The position numbers were made by a program, and so were the translations under genes. A stretch of 63,662 nt of DNA from Arthrobacter sp. APC 3897 (GTDB lineage: Bacteria > Actinomycetota > Actinomycetes > Actinomycetales > Micrococcaceae), in assembly GCF_030407495.1 (NCBI RefSeq), contig NZ_JASDDG010000030.1, forward strand, positions 1-63,662, in the 5' to 3' direction. The notes below the pieces were generated by a model. It had not been told where the DNA came from. It was given only the letters and a program-made list of their open reading frames with translations, and ran no database searches. Positions 9,510 to 18,664 of the stretch are shown here, piece after piece (the first letter of the stretch is position 1; each line of letters starts with the position of its first letter).

Positions 9510-10268
9510 TTATCCCTGCGCCGGCTGGCGGCGGATGACCTTGTGGTTGGCGGCCTGGGCCACGGGGCGCAGTACCACCTTGTCCAGGTTGATGTGGTGC
9601 GGCAGGTTCAGGGAGTAGGCCATGACGTCCGCAACGTCTTCTGCGGTCAGGGGCTTCTCCACGCCGGCGTAGACCTTGTCCGCAGCCTCCTTGTCGCCGA
9701 GCCGGTTCAGCGAGAATTCTTCGGTCTTGACCATGCCCGGCAGGATTTCGATGACTCGGACGTTGTTCTCCGCTTCTTCCAGCCGCAGTGTTTCGGCAAG
9801 CGCCTGCTCTGCGGACTTCGCCGCACAGTATCCGCCGCCGCCCTCATAGGAGGCGAGCGCCGCGGTGGAGGTCAGCATCAGGACGGAGCCCTGTCCGGAG
9901 GCACGCAGTGCGGGGAGGAAGGCCTGGGTGACGCGCAGCGCCCCGAGTACGTTGACGTTGTACATGGCCTCCCAGTCGGCGAGCTTTCCCGTACCCACGG
10001 AGTCAACGCCCCAGGCGCCGCCGGCATTGTTGATGACGGCGTCCACTCCCCCGGCGGCCAGCACCTCTTCAGCCAGCCGGGCCACGGATTCGCTGTCGGT
10101 CACGTCCGCGGTGACGGCCTGGGCTCCGGTCTCAGCAGCGAGTGCCTGCAGCCTGTCTTCGCGGCGGGCCACGGCCACCACGTCCCAACCTGAGTTCCGC
10201 AGGGCACGAACGGCCGCCGCTCCAATTCCTGAACTTGCTCCGGTAACTACTGCGCGCTTAGGGGTCAT
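9510..10268 (-). CDS. SDR family NAD(P)-dependent oxidoreductase
   Basis: 252 residues, classical short-chain dehydrogenase length. The cofactor motif GASSGIGAA is at residues 10-18, NNAGG in the middle, and the catalytic Tyr/Lys pair in YCAAK, preceded by the serine in LTSTAAL. The C-terminal part resembles YdfG/serine 3-dehydrogenase-like enzymes that act on 3-hydroxy acids, but the substrate cannot be fixed from sequence. It stands alone between the T-box leader and the Nudix gene, both also on the reverse strand. Confidence 0.9.
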   Translation of the reverse strand: MTPKRAVVTGASSGIGAAAVRALRNSGWDVVAVARREDRLQALAAETGAQAVTADVTDSESVARLAEEVLAAGGVDAVINNAGGAWGVDSVGTGKLADWEAMYNVNVLGALRVTQAFLPALRASGQGSVLMLTSTAALASYEGGGGYCAAKSAEQALAETLRLEEAENNVRVIEILPGMVKTEEFSLNRLGDKEAADKVYAGVEKPLTAEDVADVMAYSLNLPHHINLDKVVLRPVAQAANHKVIRRQPAQG

Positions 10269-10336
10269 GGCACCACCCTAGCGACTTCTCCTTCCGGACA
10301 GGCTTCAGTGTTGCTGTGTGTCAGTGCGGCAGCGTT

Positions 10337-10903
10337 TCAGCCCTGCAGCGACATTGCCGCGCGGCGGACCTGATCCAGCCGGGCACCGAAGCCGGCCGGC
10401 ACCCGGTCCGGAAGTTCGTCGATCGGGAACCAGCGGACATCCTCGCTCTCCGCACTGACGGAAAAGACGACGTCGGGATTCACAACCGCAGCGAATCCCA
10501 CGTCCCAATGGGCGGCACAGGAGAAACCTCCGCTCAGCTCGTGCCGGTCAAGGTCCAGAAGAACGGGGGATGCAGCCGGAAGCAGCACAAGCTCATCGAT
10601 TCCCGACTCTTCCCGGGCCTCCCGCCGGGCGGCTTCGGCAACCGATGCATCACCGGGCTCAACGTGACCGCCGAACTGCACCCAGAACTGCCCCTTGCGG
10701 TGGAAACACAGGAGCACACGGTCAAAATCCGGGGAGAATACGAAGCATGACCCGGTCACATGTTCCGGGCCGCCGTCCCGCCGCATAGCGGCATCCCCGG
10801 ACCCGGTCAGGAACCGCAGATACTCGTCCCGCTGTTTCGATTCCGGACGTGCCCGGAGGCTGATGAGCAGATCTTCAAGAGGCATCCTGTTATTTTGCCG
10901 CAT
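10337..10903 (-). CDS. Nudix family hydrolase
   Basis: 188 residues. The Nudix box is recognisable around residues 78-100: GGHVEPGD, then REAREESGI, matching the family helix with its metal-binding REXXEE core; the usual Glu early in the box is Asp here. Nudix enzymes hydrolyse nucleoside diphosphates linked to another group; the substrate is unknown. Neither possible start (10903, or an in-frame ATG at 10885 beginning MPLEDLLISL) has a good ribosome site. It ends 68 bases before the SDR gene start. Confidence 0.9.
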   Translation of the reverse strand: MRQNNRMPLEDLLISLRARPESKQRDEYLRFLTGSGDAAMRRDGGPEHVTGSCFVFSPDFDRVLLCFHRKGQFWVQFGGHVEPGDASVAEAARREAREESGIDELVLLPAASPVLLDLDRHELSGGFSCAAHWDVGFAAVVNPDVVFSVSAESEDVRWFPIDELPDRVPAGFGARLDQVRRAAMSLQG

Positions 10904-10924
10904 GTACGGATGAAGGGCGTACCG

Positions 10925-11302
10925 TCATGGCCCTCCGGTCAGGCCCAACAAATACTCCCGCAGCACCGCCGCTTCATTCTCCGTCGCGGAGCGTGCCCCG
11001 TAGAGCAGCACATTGTCCTCCCGGGAGGCACAGTCACGGGAAAAATCCGGAACCGCCGGGTTGGCGGCAAGCTCCCGGCGGTACCGTTCCTGGAATCCGG
11101 ACCAGCGCTCTTCCTGGTGTCCGAACCATTTGCGCAGGTCAGTGCTCGGTGCCAGGTCCTTGAGCCACTCATCCAGTTCTGCCCGGGCCTTGGAAACCCC
11201 GCGCGGCCATAACCGGTCCACCAGGACCCGGTAGCCGCCGTCGGGCTTTTCATAGATGCGGCGGATACGGATGGAATCCGGGTTCTGCACAATCTTCGCC
11301 AT
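10925..11302 (-). CDS. DUF488 family protein (YeaO-like)
   Basis: 125 residues starting MAKIVQNPDSIRIRRIYEKP. The characteristic segment RVLVDRLWPRGVSKARAELDEW identifies the DUF488 family, small proteins of unknown function widespread in bacteria. Other conserved residues are DLAPSTDLRKWFGH and the late segment NVLLYGAR. The frame stays open far upstream on this strand, but that part is antisense to valS and has no protein character, so the ATG at 11302 is used. It ends about 20 bases before the Nudix gene and may share its transcript. Confidence 0.88.
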   Translation of the reverse strand: MAKIVQNPDSIRIRRIYEKPDGGYRVLVDRLWPRGVSKARAELDEWLKDLAPSTDLRKWFGHQEERWSGFQERYRRELAANPAVPDFSRDCASREDNVLLYGARSATENEAAVLREYLLGLTGGP

Positions 11303-11416
11303 ACCCCGGATGCTACGGGCCGCCGGGCAGGACGGGACAGAGCTGCCGGCCGGGGACCGCTGCCGGACGGCGCAACAGTTCGCCGCGCTCCACTGCCCGC
11401 ATGGAAGAATGGCACT

Positions 11417-14044
11417 ATGGCTGAAAACTTTCCGGGCACAGACACGCCCGACAACGAACCCAAGACCGTATCCGTCCCCGACAAGCCCGCCCTTGAAGGG
11501 CTGGAAGCAACCCTGAGCCGCCGCTGGCGTGATGAGGGAACGTACGCGTTTAACGAAGACACGGTCCGCGAGGACGTCTACTCGATTGACACTCCCCCGC
11601 CCACTGCCTCCGGCTCGCTGCACGTGGGGCACATGTTCTCCTACACGCAGACCGACGTCCTGGCGCGTTACCAGCGCATGACCGGCAAGAACGTCTTCTA
11701 CCCGATGGGCTGGGATGACAACGGCCTGCCCACCGAACGCCGGGTGCAGAACTACTACGGTGTCCGCTGCGATCCTACAAAGCCGTACGATCCCGATTAC
11801 CGGCCGCCGGCAACCGCTCCCAAGAACCAGCGCGACTTTGACGTGATCTCCCGCCGGAACTTCATTGAGCTGTGTGAAGAGCTGGCTGTGGAGGATGAGA
11901 AGGTCTTCGAGGACCTCTTCTCCACCCTCGGCCTGTCGGTGGACTGGACCCGCACGTACCGCACCATTGATGACAACTCCCGCGCCGTCAGCCAGCGTGC
12001 CTTCCTGGAGAACCTCAAGGCCGGGGACGCCTATATGTCCGAGGCCCCCACACTGTGGGACGTCACCTTCCGCACCGCCGTGGCCCAGGCCGAGGTAGAG
12101 GACCGCGAGCAGCCCGGCGCGTACCACCGCATCAGCTTCCATGCGCCCGACGGCGAAAAGGTCTTCATCGAGACCACCCGTCCCGAACTGCTTCCGGCCT
12201 GCGTGGCGCTGGTGGCCCATCCCGACGACGAGCGCTACCAGCGGCTGTTCGGCACCAAAGTAACCTCCCCGCTGTTCGACGTCGAGGTGGAGGTGCGTGC
12301 CCATCCGCTGGCCAAGCCGGACAAGGGCTCGGGCATCGCCATGATCTGCACCTTCGGCGATCAGACCGACGTCACGTGGTGGCGTGAACTGAACCTGCCC
12401 ACGCGCGCCGTCGTCGGCCGTGACGGCCGCCTCCTGGCAGAGACCCCGGACTGGATCACCACGGACAAGGCGAAGGAAAACTACGCCGCCGTGGCCGCCA
12501 AGACGGTCTTCAGCGCCAAGGAAGCCGTCGTCGAAATGCTGCGCGAAAGCGGAGACCTCGAAGGCGAGCCGAAGAAGATCACCCACCCGGTCAACTTCTT
12601 CGAAAAGGGCGACAAGCCCCTCGAGGTTGTCACCAGCCGCCAGTGGTACATCCGCAACGGCGGCCGCGACGAGGACCGCCGCGCAGCCCTGATTGCCCGC
12701 GGCAGGGAAATCGACTTCCACCCGGCCTTCATGCGCTCACGCTACGAAAACTGGATCGAGGGCCTGAACGGTGACTGGCTGGTCTCCCGCCAGCGCTTCT
12801 TCGGTGTTCCGGTGCCGGTCTGGTATCCGCTGGATGCCTCGGGCAACCCGGACTACGACAATCCCGTGCTGCCCTCCTCCGAGCAACTGCCCGTGGACCC
12901 GGCCGCCGAGCCGGCACCGGGTTACGAGGAATCCCAGCGCAATCAGCCCGGCGGCTTCGTGGGCGACGCAGATGTCCTGGACACCTGGGCCACGTCCTCG
13001 CTGACCCCGCAGATTGTGGGCGGCTGGAGCCGGGACGAGAACCTGTTCAGCAAGGTCTTCCCGTTTGACCTGCGGCCGCAGGGCCACGACATCATCCGGA
13101 CCTGGCTGTTCTCCTCCGTGGTGCGCGCCGATGCCCTGAACCACGCGGCACCGTGGAAGCACGCCGCCATCTCCGGCTGGATCCTGGATCCGGACCGCAA
13201 GAAGATGTCCAAGTCCAAGGGCAACGTGGTGGTTCCCACCGACGTGCTCAACGACTACGGATCCGACGCCGTGCGCTACTGGGCGGCTTCCGCCAAGCTG
13301 GGCGCGGATACTGCCTACGAAATTGCGCAGATGAAGATTGGCCGCCGTCTGGCCATCAAGCTGCTCAATGCCTCAAAGTTCGTCCTGAACCTGGGTGCCA
13401 CCGAGGCAAACGTCGTCACCTCGGACACTTCGGTCATCACCAACGCCCTGGACTCGGCACTGCTCAAGCAGCTGGCCGAAGTGGTCAATGCCTCCACCGC
13501 GGCCTTTGAGCGCTACGACTACGCCAAGGCCCTGCAGCTGACGGAGTCCTTCTTCTGGTCCTTCACTGACGACTACGTGGAGCTGATCAAGGACCGCGCC
13601 TACGGTGCCGCCGGTGAAGCTGAACAGGCGTCGGTGCTGGCCACGCTGGCCACCACGCTGGACGCCCTGCTGCGCCTGTTCGCCCCGTTCCTGCCCTTCG
13701 CCACCGAAGAGGTGTGGGGCTGGTGGCGCCACGGCTCGGTGCACCGCGCGCCGTGGCCGAACGTTGACGCCCTGTCCTCCGCCGTGGCAACGGCCGACGC
13801 CGGTATCCTGGCTACCGTTGCAACCGCCCTGGGCGGCATCCGCAAGGCCAAGTCCGAGGCGAAGGTCAAGCAGCGCACTGAGGTCCTGACAGCCACGGTA
13901 ACGGCGTCCGAGGCCCAGGTGGCACAGCTGCAGGCCGGCCTCGCCGACCTGAAGGCTGCCGGCAACGTCCGGGAACTGTCCCTGGCATCCGGCGAAGGCG
14001 AATTGTCCGTGTCCGACGTCGAGCTGGCGCCTCCGGCCGAGTAG
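11417..14044 (+). CDS. valS: Valyl-tRNA synthetase
   Basis: 875 residues, typical actinobacterial length. Class I synthetase for tRNA-Val with the HIGH motif as HVGH (residues 69-72), exact KMSKS (596-600), an editing domain between them, and a C-terminal coiled region (ASEAQVAQLQAGLADLKAAG) like the ValS tRNA-binding arm. It is divergent from the DUF488 gene, with a 114-base gap. No T-box core is present upstream, unlike ileS. A strong hairpin terminator follows. Confidence 0.97.
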   Translation: MAENFPGTDTPDNEPKTVSVPDKPALEGLEATLSRRWRDEGTYAFNEDTVREDVYSIDTPPPTASGSLHVGHMFSYTQTDVLARYQRMTGKNVFYPMGWDDNGLPTERRVQNYYGVRCDPTKPYDPDYRPPATAPKNQRDFDVISRRNFIELCEELAVEDEKVFEDLFSTLGLSVDWTRTYRTIDDNSRAVSQRAFLENLKAGDAYMSEAPTLWDVTFRTAVAQAEVEDREQPGAYHRISFHAPDGEKVFIETTRPELLPACVALVAHPDDERYQRLFGTKVTSPLFDVEVEVRAHPLAKPDKGSGIAMICTFGDQTDVTWWRELNLPTRAVVGRDGRLLAETPDWITTDKAKENYAAVAAKTVFSAKEAVVEMLRESGDLEGEPKKITHPVNFFEKGDKPLEVVTSRQWYIRNGGRDEDRRAALIARGREIDFHPAFMRSRYENWIEGLNGDWLVSRQRFFGVPVPVWYPLDASGNPDYDNPVLPSSEQLPVDPAAEPAPGYEESQRNQPGGFVGDADVLDTWATSSLTPQIVGGWSRDENLFSKVFPFDLRPQGHDIIRTWLFSSVVRADALNHAAPWKHAAISGWILDPDRKKMSKSKGNVVVPTDVLNDYGSDAVRYWAASAKLGADTAYEIAQMKIGRRLAIKLLNASKFVLNLGATEANVVTSDTSVITNALDSALLKQLAEVVNASTAAFERYDYAKALQLTESFFWSFTDDYVELIKDRAYGAAGEAEQASVLATLATTLDALLRLFAPFLPFATEEVWGWWRHGSVHRAPWPNVDALSSAVATADAGILATVATALGGIRKAKSEAKVKQRTEVLTATVTASEAQVAQLQAGLADLKAAGNVRELSLASGEGELSVSDVELAPPAE

Positions 14045-14095
14045 GCCGCACGCCACAGGCACGGCGAATTTCCGCCGCATTCAGCGGGCACCAGT

Positions 14096-14137
14096 GGCCG
14101 TTGCAGCTCCCCGAAGTTAGCGGGAGCTGCAACGGCC
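14096..14137 (+). terminator. Hairpin terminator after valS
   Basis: Perfect 16-base arms (GGCCGTTGCAGCTCCC and GGGAGCTGCAACGGCC) with a 10-base loop, followed by ATGTCGTTT. It sits between valS and a convergent membrane-protein gene and may serve both. Confidence 0.8.
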
Positions 14138-14194
14138 ATGTCGTTTAACAACCACGCCGCTCAACAAAGGGATACGCCCGGATCCCGTGACTGC

Positions 14195-14695
14195 CTAGAT
14201 GCGGGCCGCGGACGCTGTTCGCACGCAGTTGGCGGCACAAGCAACAGCCAGCAGGCCGAGGCACAGAGCACCCTGAGGGACGGACAGGGGAACCACAATC
14301 ACCGAGGCAAGCACGGCCGCCACGCCAACAACCGCCGTCGCCGGGTATCTTGTCCGAACCCCCAGCAGCAGCAGTGCAATTCCATAAAACGGACTGAACG
14401 GCATGCTGACGGTGAAGGCAACAGAGAGCACCGCCAGGCCCGACAGCGCGGCCAAGGCCCCGCGCTGCTGTCGGATACCTGCCTTGCCCTCCCCTGATGC
14501 AACCGGCACGTATGCCAGGAGAATGAAAAATGCGGGAGCGGCCACCCATGCCCACCCGGCAACAGCGGGAGGCACAGCGCCATCCGTCAGGAGCCTGACC
14601 GCTGCAGCCGCGGAACCTGCGGATGCTGCTCCCAGGAGGGCAGCGTCGGCCCTCCTGTCGGCGGCAACGTGCGCAGAGGTGAGCTGTGCCGTCAT
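14195..14695 (-). CDS. Hypothetical four-helix membrane protein
   Basis: 166 residues with roughly four to five hydrophobic segments: AWVAAPAFFILLAYVPVA, ALSGLAVLSVAFTVSM, FYGIALLLLGV and AVVGVAAVLASVIVVPL. I do not recognise a family. Residues MTAQLTSAHVAADRRADA form a cytoplasmic-looking N-terminus. Codon use is GC-rich like its neighbours, and it lies between two terminator hairpins, so it would be a single-gene unit. Some Actinobacteria encode similar small membrane proteins of unknown role. Confidence 0.6.
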   Translation of the reverse strand: MTAQLTSAHVAADRRADAALLGAASAGSAAAAVRLLTDGAVPPAVAGWAWVAAPAFFILLAYVPVASGEGKAGIRQQRGALAALSGLAVLSVAFTVSMPFSPFYGIALLLLGVRTRYPATAVVGVAAVLASVIVVPLSVPQGALCLGLLAVACAANCVRTASAARI

Positions 14696-14784
14696 AGTGT
14701 CCGTCCGTTCAGGTTGCCGTGCCGTTCAGATCCCCCGAACCTAGCATGGCCACGCGCACCGGCCCGGCCGCTGCACACGTAAAA

Positions 14785-14810
14785 CGCCCGGCTGGAAGAC
14801 CAGCCGGGCG
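14785..14810 (-). terminator. Intrinsic terminator after the Rv2466c-like gene
   Basis: Perfect 11-base arms (CGCCCGGCTGG / CCAGCCGGGCG) with a 4-base loop, followed on the reverse strand by TTTTACG. It lies 50 bases after the stop of the leftward DsbA-family gene. Confidence 0.88.
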
Positions 14811-14860
14811 CCTGCGTAAGACAGTTATCCAGTCGGACTGCTATCCAGTCGAATGGCTGC

Positions 14861-15478
14861 CTAGTCGAACTGCGGGCTCTCGGTGCGGCTGCGCTTGATC
14901 TCGAAGAACGCCGGGTTCTCCGCCAGCATGACGGCGCCGTCGAACATCCGGCCCGCCTCTTCCCCGCGCGGGATCCGGGTCAGGACCGGCCCGAAGAACG
15001 CGGTGCCGTTGAAGGCCACAATGGGGGTTCCGACGTCGTCGCCCACCTTGGCGATGCCTTCCTGGTGCGAGGCACGCAGCTGGGTGTCGTACTCGTCGCT
15101 CCCGGCGAACCGTGCCAGATCGGCCGGGAGACCCACCTCGTCGAGGGCCTCGCGGATGACCGCGTCCAGATCGTCATTGCCGCCGATGTGGATCCGGGTG
15201 CCCATGGCATCGTAAAGCGGCTTGATGTACTTGTCGCCGTGGAGTTCGGCGGCTGCGATGATGACACGCACCGGCTTGATGGCCGCCTTCATGCGCTCCA
15301 TGTAATCCGCCGGCAGGTCCCTGCCTTCATTCAGCAGGGACAGGCTCATCACGTGCCAGTCGGTGCTCACTTCGCGGACCTGTTCCACTTCGCCCATCCA
15401 GCGGGAGGTGACCCAGGCGAACGGGCAGATCGGATCAAACCAAAAATCAGCTTTTGCTGCGGAATCGGGCAGGCTCAC
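14861..15478 (-). CDS. DsbA-family protein, mycothiol-dependent nitroreductase Rv2466c type
   Basis: 205 residues. The GTG at 15478 is chosen because AAGGAG sits 7 bases upstream; the frame runs further up without protein character. The thioredoxin-fold active site is near the N-terminus, DPICPFAWVTSRW, with the only active-site cysteine at residue 18 (CPFA rather than CPWC). In the Rv2466c family this cysteine uses mycothiol to reduce nitro-compounds. No signal peptide, so cytoplasmic. The loss of the resolving Cys makes a monothiol mechanism likely. It lies just after clpX on the same strand. Confidence 0.85.
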   Translation of the reverse strand: MSLPDSAAKADFWFDPICPFAWVTSRWMGEVEQVREVSTDWHVMSLSLLNEGRDLPADYMERMKAAIKPVRVIIAAAELHGDKYIKPLYDAMGTRIHIGGNDDLDAVIREALDEVGLPADLARFAGSDEYDTQLRASHQEGIAKVGDDVGTPIVAFNGTAFFGPVLTRIPRGEEAGRMFDGAVMLAENPAFFEIKRSRTESPQFD

Positions 15479-15563
15479 AGAATTCTCCTTCAAGGCGTTG
15501 CGGACCCGCGCCGAAGGGTGCGGGCTGCTGAGGACAGCATGGGTTAACCGTGCCAACCCCCGG

Positions 15564-16856
15564 TCAGGCGGATTTGTTCCGGCGCTTGGTGGCAACGGCC
15601 TGCGAAATCAGCGAAGGTTCGGCCTTTTGCGTCACCACTTCTTCAGTAATGACCACGGTGGCGACGTCGTCCCGGCTGGGCAGGTCAAACATGACCGGCA
15701 GCAGGACTTCTTCGAGGATGGCCCGCAGACCGCGTGCACCGGTCCCGCGGGACAGCGCTGCATCAGCGATGGCGTCCAGGGCGGCGGGTTCGAAGGTGAG
15801 CTCCACGCCGTCGAGCTGGAACATCTTCTGGAACTGCTTGACCAGCGCGTTCTTCGGCTCGGTGAGGATCCGGATCAGTGCCTCCCGGTCCAGGTTGGAG
15901 ACCGTGGTAATCACCGGAAGCCGGCCAATGAACTCCGGGATCAGGCCGAACTTCAGCAAATCCTCCGGCATGACATCGGCGTAGGAGTCGGCTTCCTTGG
16001 CGGTCTCATTCAGCGGTGCGCCAAAGCCGATTCCCTTGCGGCCCGAACGTGACCCGATGATCTCTTCCAGCCCGGCGAAGGCACCGGCAACGATGAAGAG
16101 CACATTGGTGGTGTCGATTTGAATGAATTCCTGGTGCGGATGCTTGCGGCCGCCCTGCGGGGGCACCGAGGCCACCGTTCCTTCCAGGATCTTCAGCAGC
16201 GCCTGCTGCACGCCCTCGCCGGAGACGTCGCGGGTGATGGAGGGGTTTTCGCTCTTGCGCGAGATCTTGTCGATCTCGTCGATGTAAATAATGCCCTGCT
16301 CGGCTTTTTTGACGTCGTAGTCTGCGGCCTGGATGAGCTTGAGCAGAATGTTCTCTACATCCTCGCCCACGTATCCGGCTTCGGTCAGCGCGGTGGCATC
16401 GGCGACGGCGAAGGGTACGTTCAGACGGCGGGCCAGGGTCTGCGCCAAGTAGGTCTTGCCGCAGCCGGTGGGACCGATCAGCAGGATGTTGGATTTGCCG
16501 ATTTCAACGTCATCCGAAACCACGGCGTCGGAGAGGTTGCCCGTGTTGCGCGGCGCGTGGCCGGACTGGATGCGCTTGTAATGGTTGTAAACGGCGACGG
16601 CGAGGGAGCGCTTGGCCGGTTCCTGGCCAATCACATACTCCTGCAGCGAGTCGAAGATCTCCCTCGGCTTGGGCAATTCAAAGGAACCGAGGTCCGCTAC
16701 TTCGGAAAGCTCCTCTTCAATGATCTCGTTGCAGAGATCAATGCACTCGTCGCAGATGTAGACTCCGGGGCCGGCAATAAGCTTGCGAACCTGTTTCTGG
16801 CTCTTTCCGCAGAAAGAGCACTTGAGCAGATCCGTGCTCTCACCAATGCGAGCCAT
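15564..16856 (-). CDS. clpX: ATP-dependent Clp protease ATP-binding subunit ClpX
   Basis: 430 residues, full length. The N-terminal zinc-binding domain has its four cysteines (CSFCGK and CDECIDLC), which recruit substrates and adaptors. The AAA+ domain carries Walker A GPTGCGKT (about residues 127-134), Walker B IYIDEIDK and sensor motifs. The IGF-type loop that docks ClpP corresponds to the segment KGIGFGAP. It unfolds tagged proteins and feeds ClpP1P2, encoded just upstream on the same strand, 165 bases away. Confidence 0.98.
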   Translation of the reverse strand: MARIGESTDLLKCSFCGKSQKQVRKLIAGPGVYICDECIDLCNEIIEEELSEVADLGSFELPKPREIFDSLQEYVIGQEPAKRSLAVAVYNHYKRIQSGHAPRNTGNLSDAVVSDDVEIGKSNILLIGPTGCGKTYLAQTLARRLNVPFAVADATALTEAGYVGEDVENILLKLIQAADYDVKKAEQGIIYIDEIDKISRKSENPSITRDVSGEGVQQALLKILEGTVASVPPQGGRKHPHQEFIQIDTTNVLFIVAGAFAGLEEIIGSRSGRKGIGFGAPLNETAKEADSYADVMPEDLLKFGLIPEFIGRLPVITTVSNLDREALIRILTEPKNALVKQFQKMFQLDGVELTFEPAALDAIADAALSRGTGARGLRAILEEVLLPVMFDLPSRDDVATVVITEEVVTQKAEPSLISQAVATKRRNKSA

Positions 16857-17021
16857 AGTTCAGTCCCCTTAGATGGTCCATCGTTGTGCGGTGCCGGCAG
16901 GCATCCCGTGCGGGACGGCAGAAGCCGGTCGGCATGTTCCACTCTAGGACACTTGGTTGGGTGTTACAGCAACTGAAAGGCCCGCGGTGCGATATTTCGC
17001 GCCGCGGGCCTTCCGTCATAC

Positions 17022-17693
17022 TTACATCCGGTTGATGGCCGGAGTCTTGATTTTGCGGGAGTCCAGCACCTGGTCAATCAGTCCGTACTCCAGGGCGCCG
17101 GCGGCCGTGAGAATCTTGTCACGCTCGATGTCCCGGTTGACTTCCTCGGACGTGTGGTTCGAGTGCAGGGCGAGAGTGTCCTCCAGCCAGGTCCGCATCC
17201 GCATGACTTCAGCCGCCTGGATCTCCAGGTCAGAAGCCTGCCCACGCTCGCCGCCGCCGAGGGCGGGCTGGTGGATCAGTACGCGGGCGTTCGGCAGGGC
17301 CAACCGCTTCCCCGGCGTACCGGCGGCCAGCAGCACAGCTGCGGCGCTGGCAGCCTGACCGAGGCAGACCGTCTGAATTTCCGGGCGGATGTACTGCATC
17401 GTGTCGTAGATGGCCGTCATGGCCGTGAACGAACCGCCCGGAGAGTTGATGTACAGGGTGATGTCGCGGTCCGGGTCATTGGACTCGAGAACCAGCAGCT
17501 GGGCCATGACATCGTCGGCTGACGCGTCATCCACCTGGACGCCGAGGAAGATGATGCGGTCCTCGAACAGCTTGGTGTAGGGGTCCTGGCGCTTGAAGCC
17601 GTACGGCGTGCGCTCTTCAAACTGCGGCAGGACGTAGCGGTTGGAGGGCATCTGGGGAGCCGTTCCGCCTGCGGTGCCAAAATTCATGTTCAT
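17022..17693 (-). CDS. clpP2: ATP-dependent Clp protease proteolytic subunit (ClpP2)
   Basis: 223 residues. Serine protease subunit with the catalytic triad visible: Ser in GQAASAAA, His in LIHQP, Asp in DIERD. The oxyanion-side segment YINSPGGSF is intact. The longer N-terminus and second position match the actinobacterial ClpP2, which forms a mixed double ring with ClpP1 and docks ClpX. It follows clpP1 by 46 bases, with a ribosome site (AGGAGTAACA) before the ATG, so both are likely co-transcribed. Confidence 0.96.
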   Translation of the reverse strand: MNMNFGTAGGTAPQMPSNRYVLPQFEERTPYGFKRQDPYTKLFEDRIIFLGVQVDDASADDVMAQLLVLESNDPDRDITLYINSPGGSFTAMTAIYDTMQYIRPEIQTVCLGQAASAAAVLLAAGTPGKRLALPNARVLIHQPALGGGERGQASDLEIQAAEVMRMRTWLEDTLALHSNHTSEEVNRDIERDKILTAAGALEYGLIDQVLDSRKIKTPAINRM

Positions 17694-17739
17694 TGTTACT
17701 CCTGAAGTCTAAGAAAGGTGCGCTGGAGGGAAGGGAGGG

Positions 17740-18387
17740 TCAGTCCTCGACCGGAGCTGCGCCCTTGTCCTGATCCGTTCCGCCGCCGCCTGTGACGCCG
17801 CCGGCATGCGCGGAAATCTTGTCAAAGAATCCGTATTCCAGAGCTTCCTGGGCCGTGAACCACTTGTCACGGTCATTGTCCTTCAGGATGGTCTCCACGG
17901 TCTGGCCGGTCTGCTCGGCGGTCAGTTCCGCCATGACCTGCTTCATGTGGAGGATAAGTTCTGCCTGAATCCGGATATCGGAAGCGGTGCCGCCGATGCC
18001 GCCGGAGGGCTGGTGCATGAGGATGCGTGCGTGGGGCGTGGCGTAGCGCTTGCCCTTGGTGCCCGAGGACAGCAGGAACTGTCCCATGGATGCAGCCAGG
18101 CCCGTTGCCACGGTGACCACGTCATTGGGGATGAACTGCATGGTGTCGTAAATGGCCATGCCGGCCGTCACGGATCCACCGGGAGAGTTGATGTAGAGGA
18201 AGATGTCCTTTTCAGGATCCTCAGCCGAGAGCAGCAGGAGCTGGGAACAGATGGCGTTGGCGTTGTCATCGCGGACTTCCGAGCCCAACCAGATGATCCG
18301 CTCACGCAGCAGACGATTGTAGATGTAGTCGTCCCGGCTGGCCGGGTCCACCGTTGCCATTGTGGGTGTGTTGGGTGCAATTGCCAT
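17740..18387 (-). CDS. clpP1: ATP-dependent Clp protease proteolytic subunit (ClpP1)
   Basis: 215 residues. Triad residues are Ser in GLAASMGQ, His in LMHQPSGG and Asp in DRDKWF. The C-terminus ends in a Gly-rich tail ([14 protein letters not shown]). ClpP1 needs ClpP2 for an active tetradecamer in Actinobacteria. It is the first gene of the clpP1-clpP2 unit, and a GTTCGC-N5-GCG sequence fitting the ClgR box lies about 120 bases upstream, between the tig terminator and this gene. Confidence 0.96.
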   Translation of the reverse strand: MAIAPNTPTMATVDPASRDDYIYNRLLRERIIWLGSEVRDDNANAICSQLLLLSAEDPEKDIFLYINSPGGSVTAGMAIYDTMQFIPNDVVTVATGLAASMGQFLLSSGTKGKRYATPHARILMHQPSGGIGGTASDIRIQAELILHMKQVMAELTAEQTGQTVETILKDNDRDKWFTAQEALEYGFFDKISAHAGGVTGGGGTDQDKGAAPVED

Positions 18388-18508
18388 ACTGAGTGACCTC
18401 TCGCTCTGGCGGGGTACAGAACCGCTAACCGCGTCAGCTGGTCCCGCCGTTTATCTCTCCTAGGACACTAACCTGTTGCGCGTGTGATCTGCTTGCGTTT
18501 CGCTGACT

Positions 18509-18522
18509 GTTCGCTGACGGCG
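18509..18522. promoter_or_regulatory. Candidate ClgR operator upstream of clpP1
   Basis: GTTCGC-TGACG-GCG exactly fits the GTTCGC-N5-GCG box described for ClgR, the activator of clp genes in Streptomyces and other Actinobacteria. It overlaps a direct repeat, TTCGCTGAC twice with a 2-base spacer (18499-18519). It lies 122 bases before the clpP1 start, a reasonable distance for an activator site. The match is a short motif found by eye. Confidence 0.55.
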
Positions 18523-18592
18523 CACGATGCCAGTCACGGCTCCGTGCGGGACGGGTCACAGCACAGCGGGCGCACGCGGGCAGTAAAACGCA

Positions 18593-18628
18593 AATGCGCC
18601 GCCTGCCCTTTCGGGCTGACGGCGCATT
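18593..18628 (-). terminator. Hairpin terminator after tig
   Basis: Outer arms AATGCGCCG / CGGCGCATT enclose an inner GCCCTTTCGGGC hairpin. On the reverse strand it is followed by TGCGTTTTA. It lies 37 bases after the trigger factor stop and separates tig from the clpP promoter region. Confidence 0.7.
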
Positions 18629-18664
18629 GCCTTGACCAAAGGTCACGCGCTGCCGGCGGGCAGG

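Noticed and set aside
11303-11416. T-box leader in front of valS
   Set aside because: I looked for the UGGNACCGCG core in the 114-base gap and did not find it.
11303-12721. Long leftward frame continuing upstream of the DUF488 gene
   Set aside because: It is antisense to valS; the only family signature begins at the ATG at 11302.
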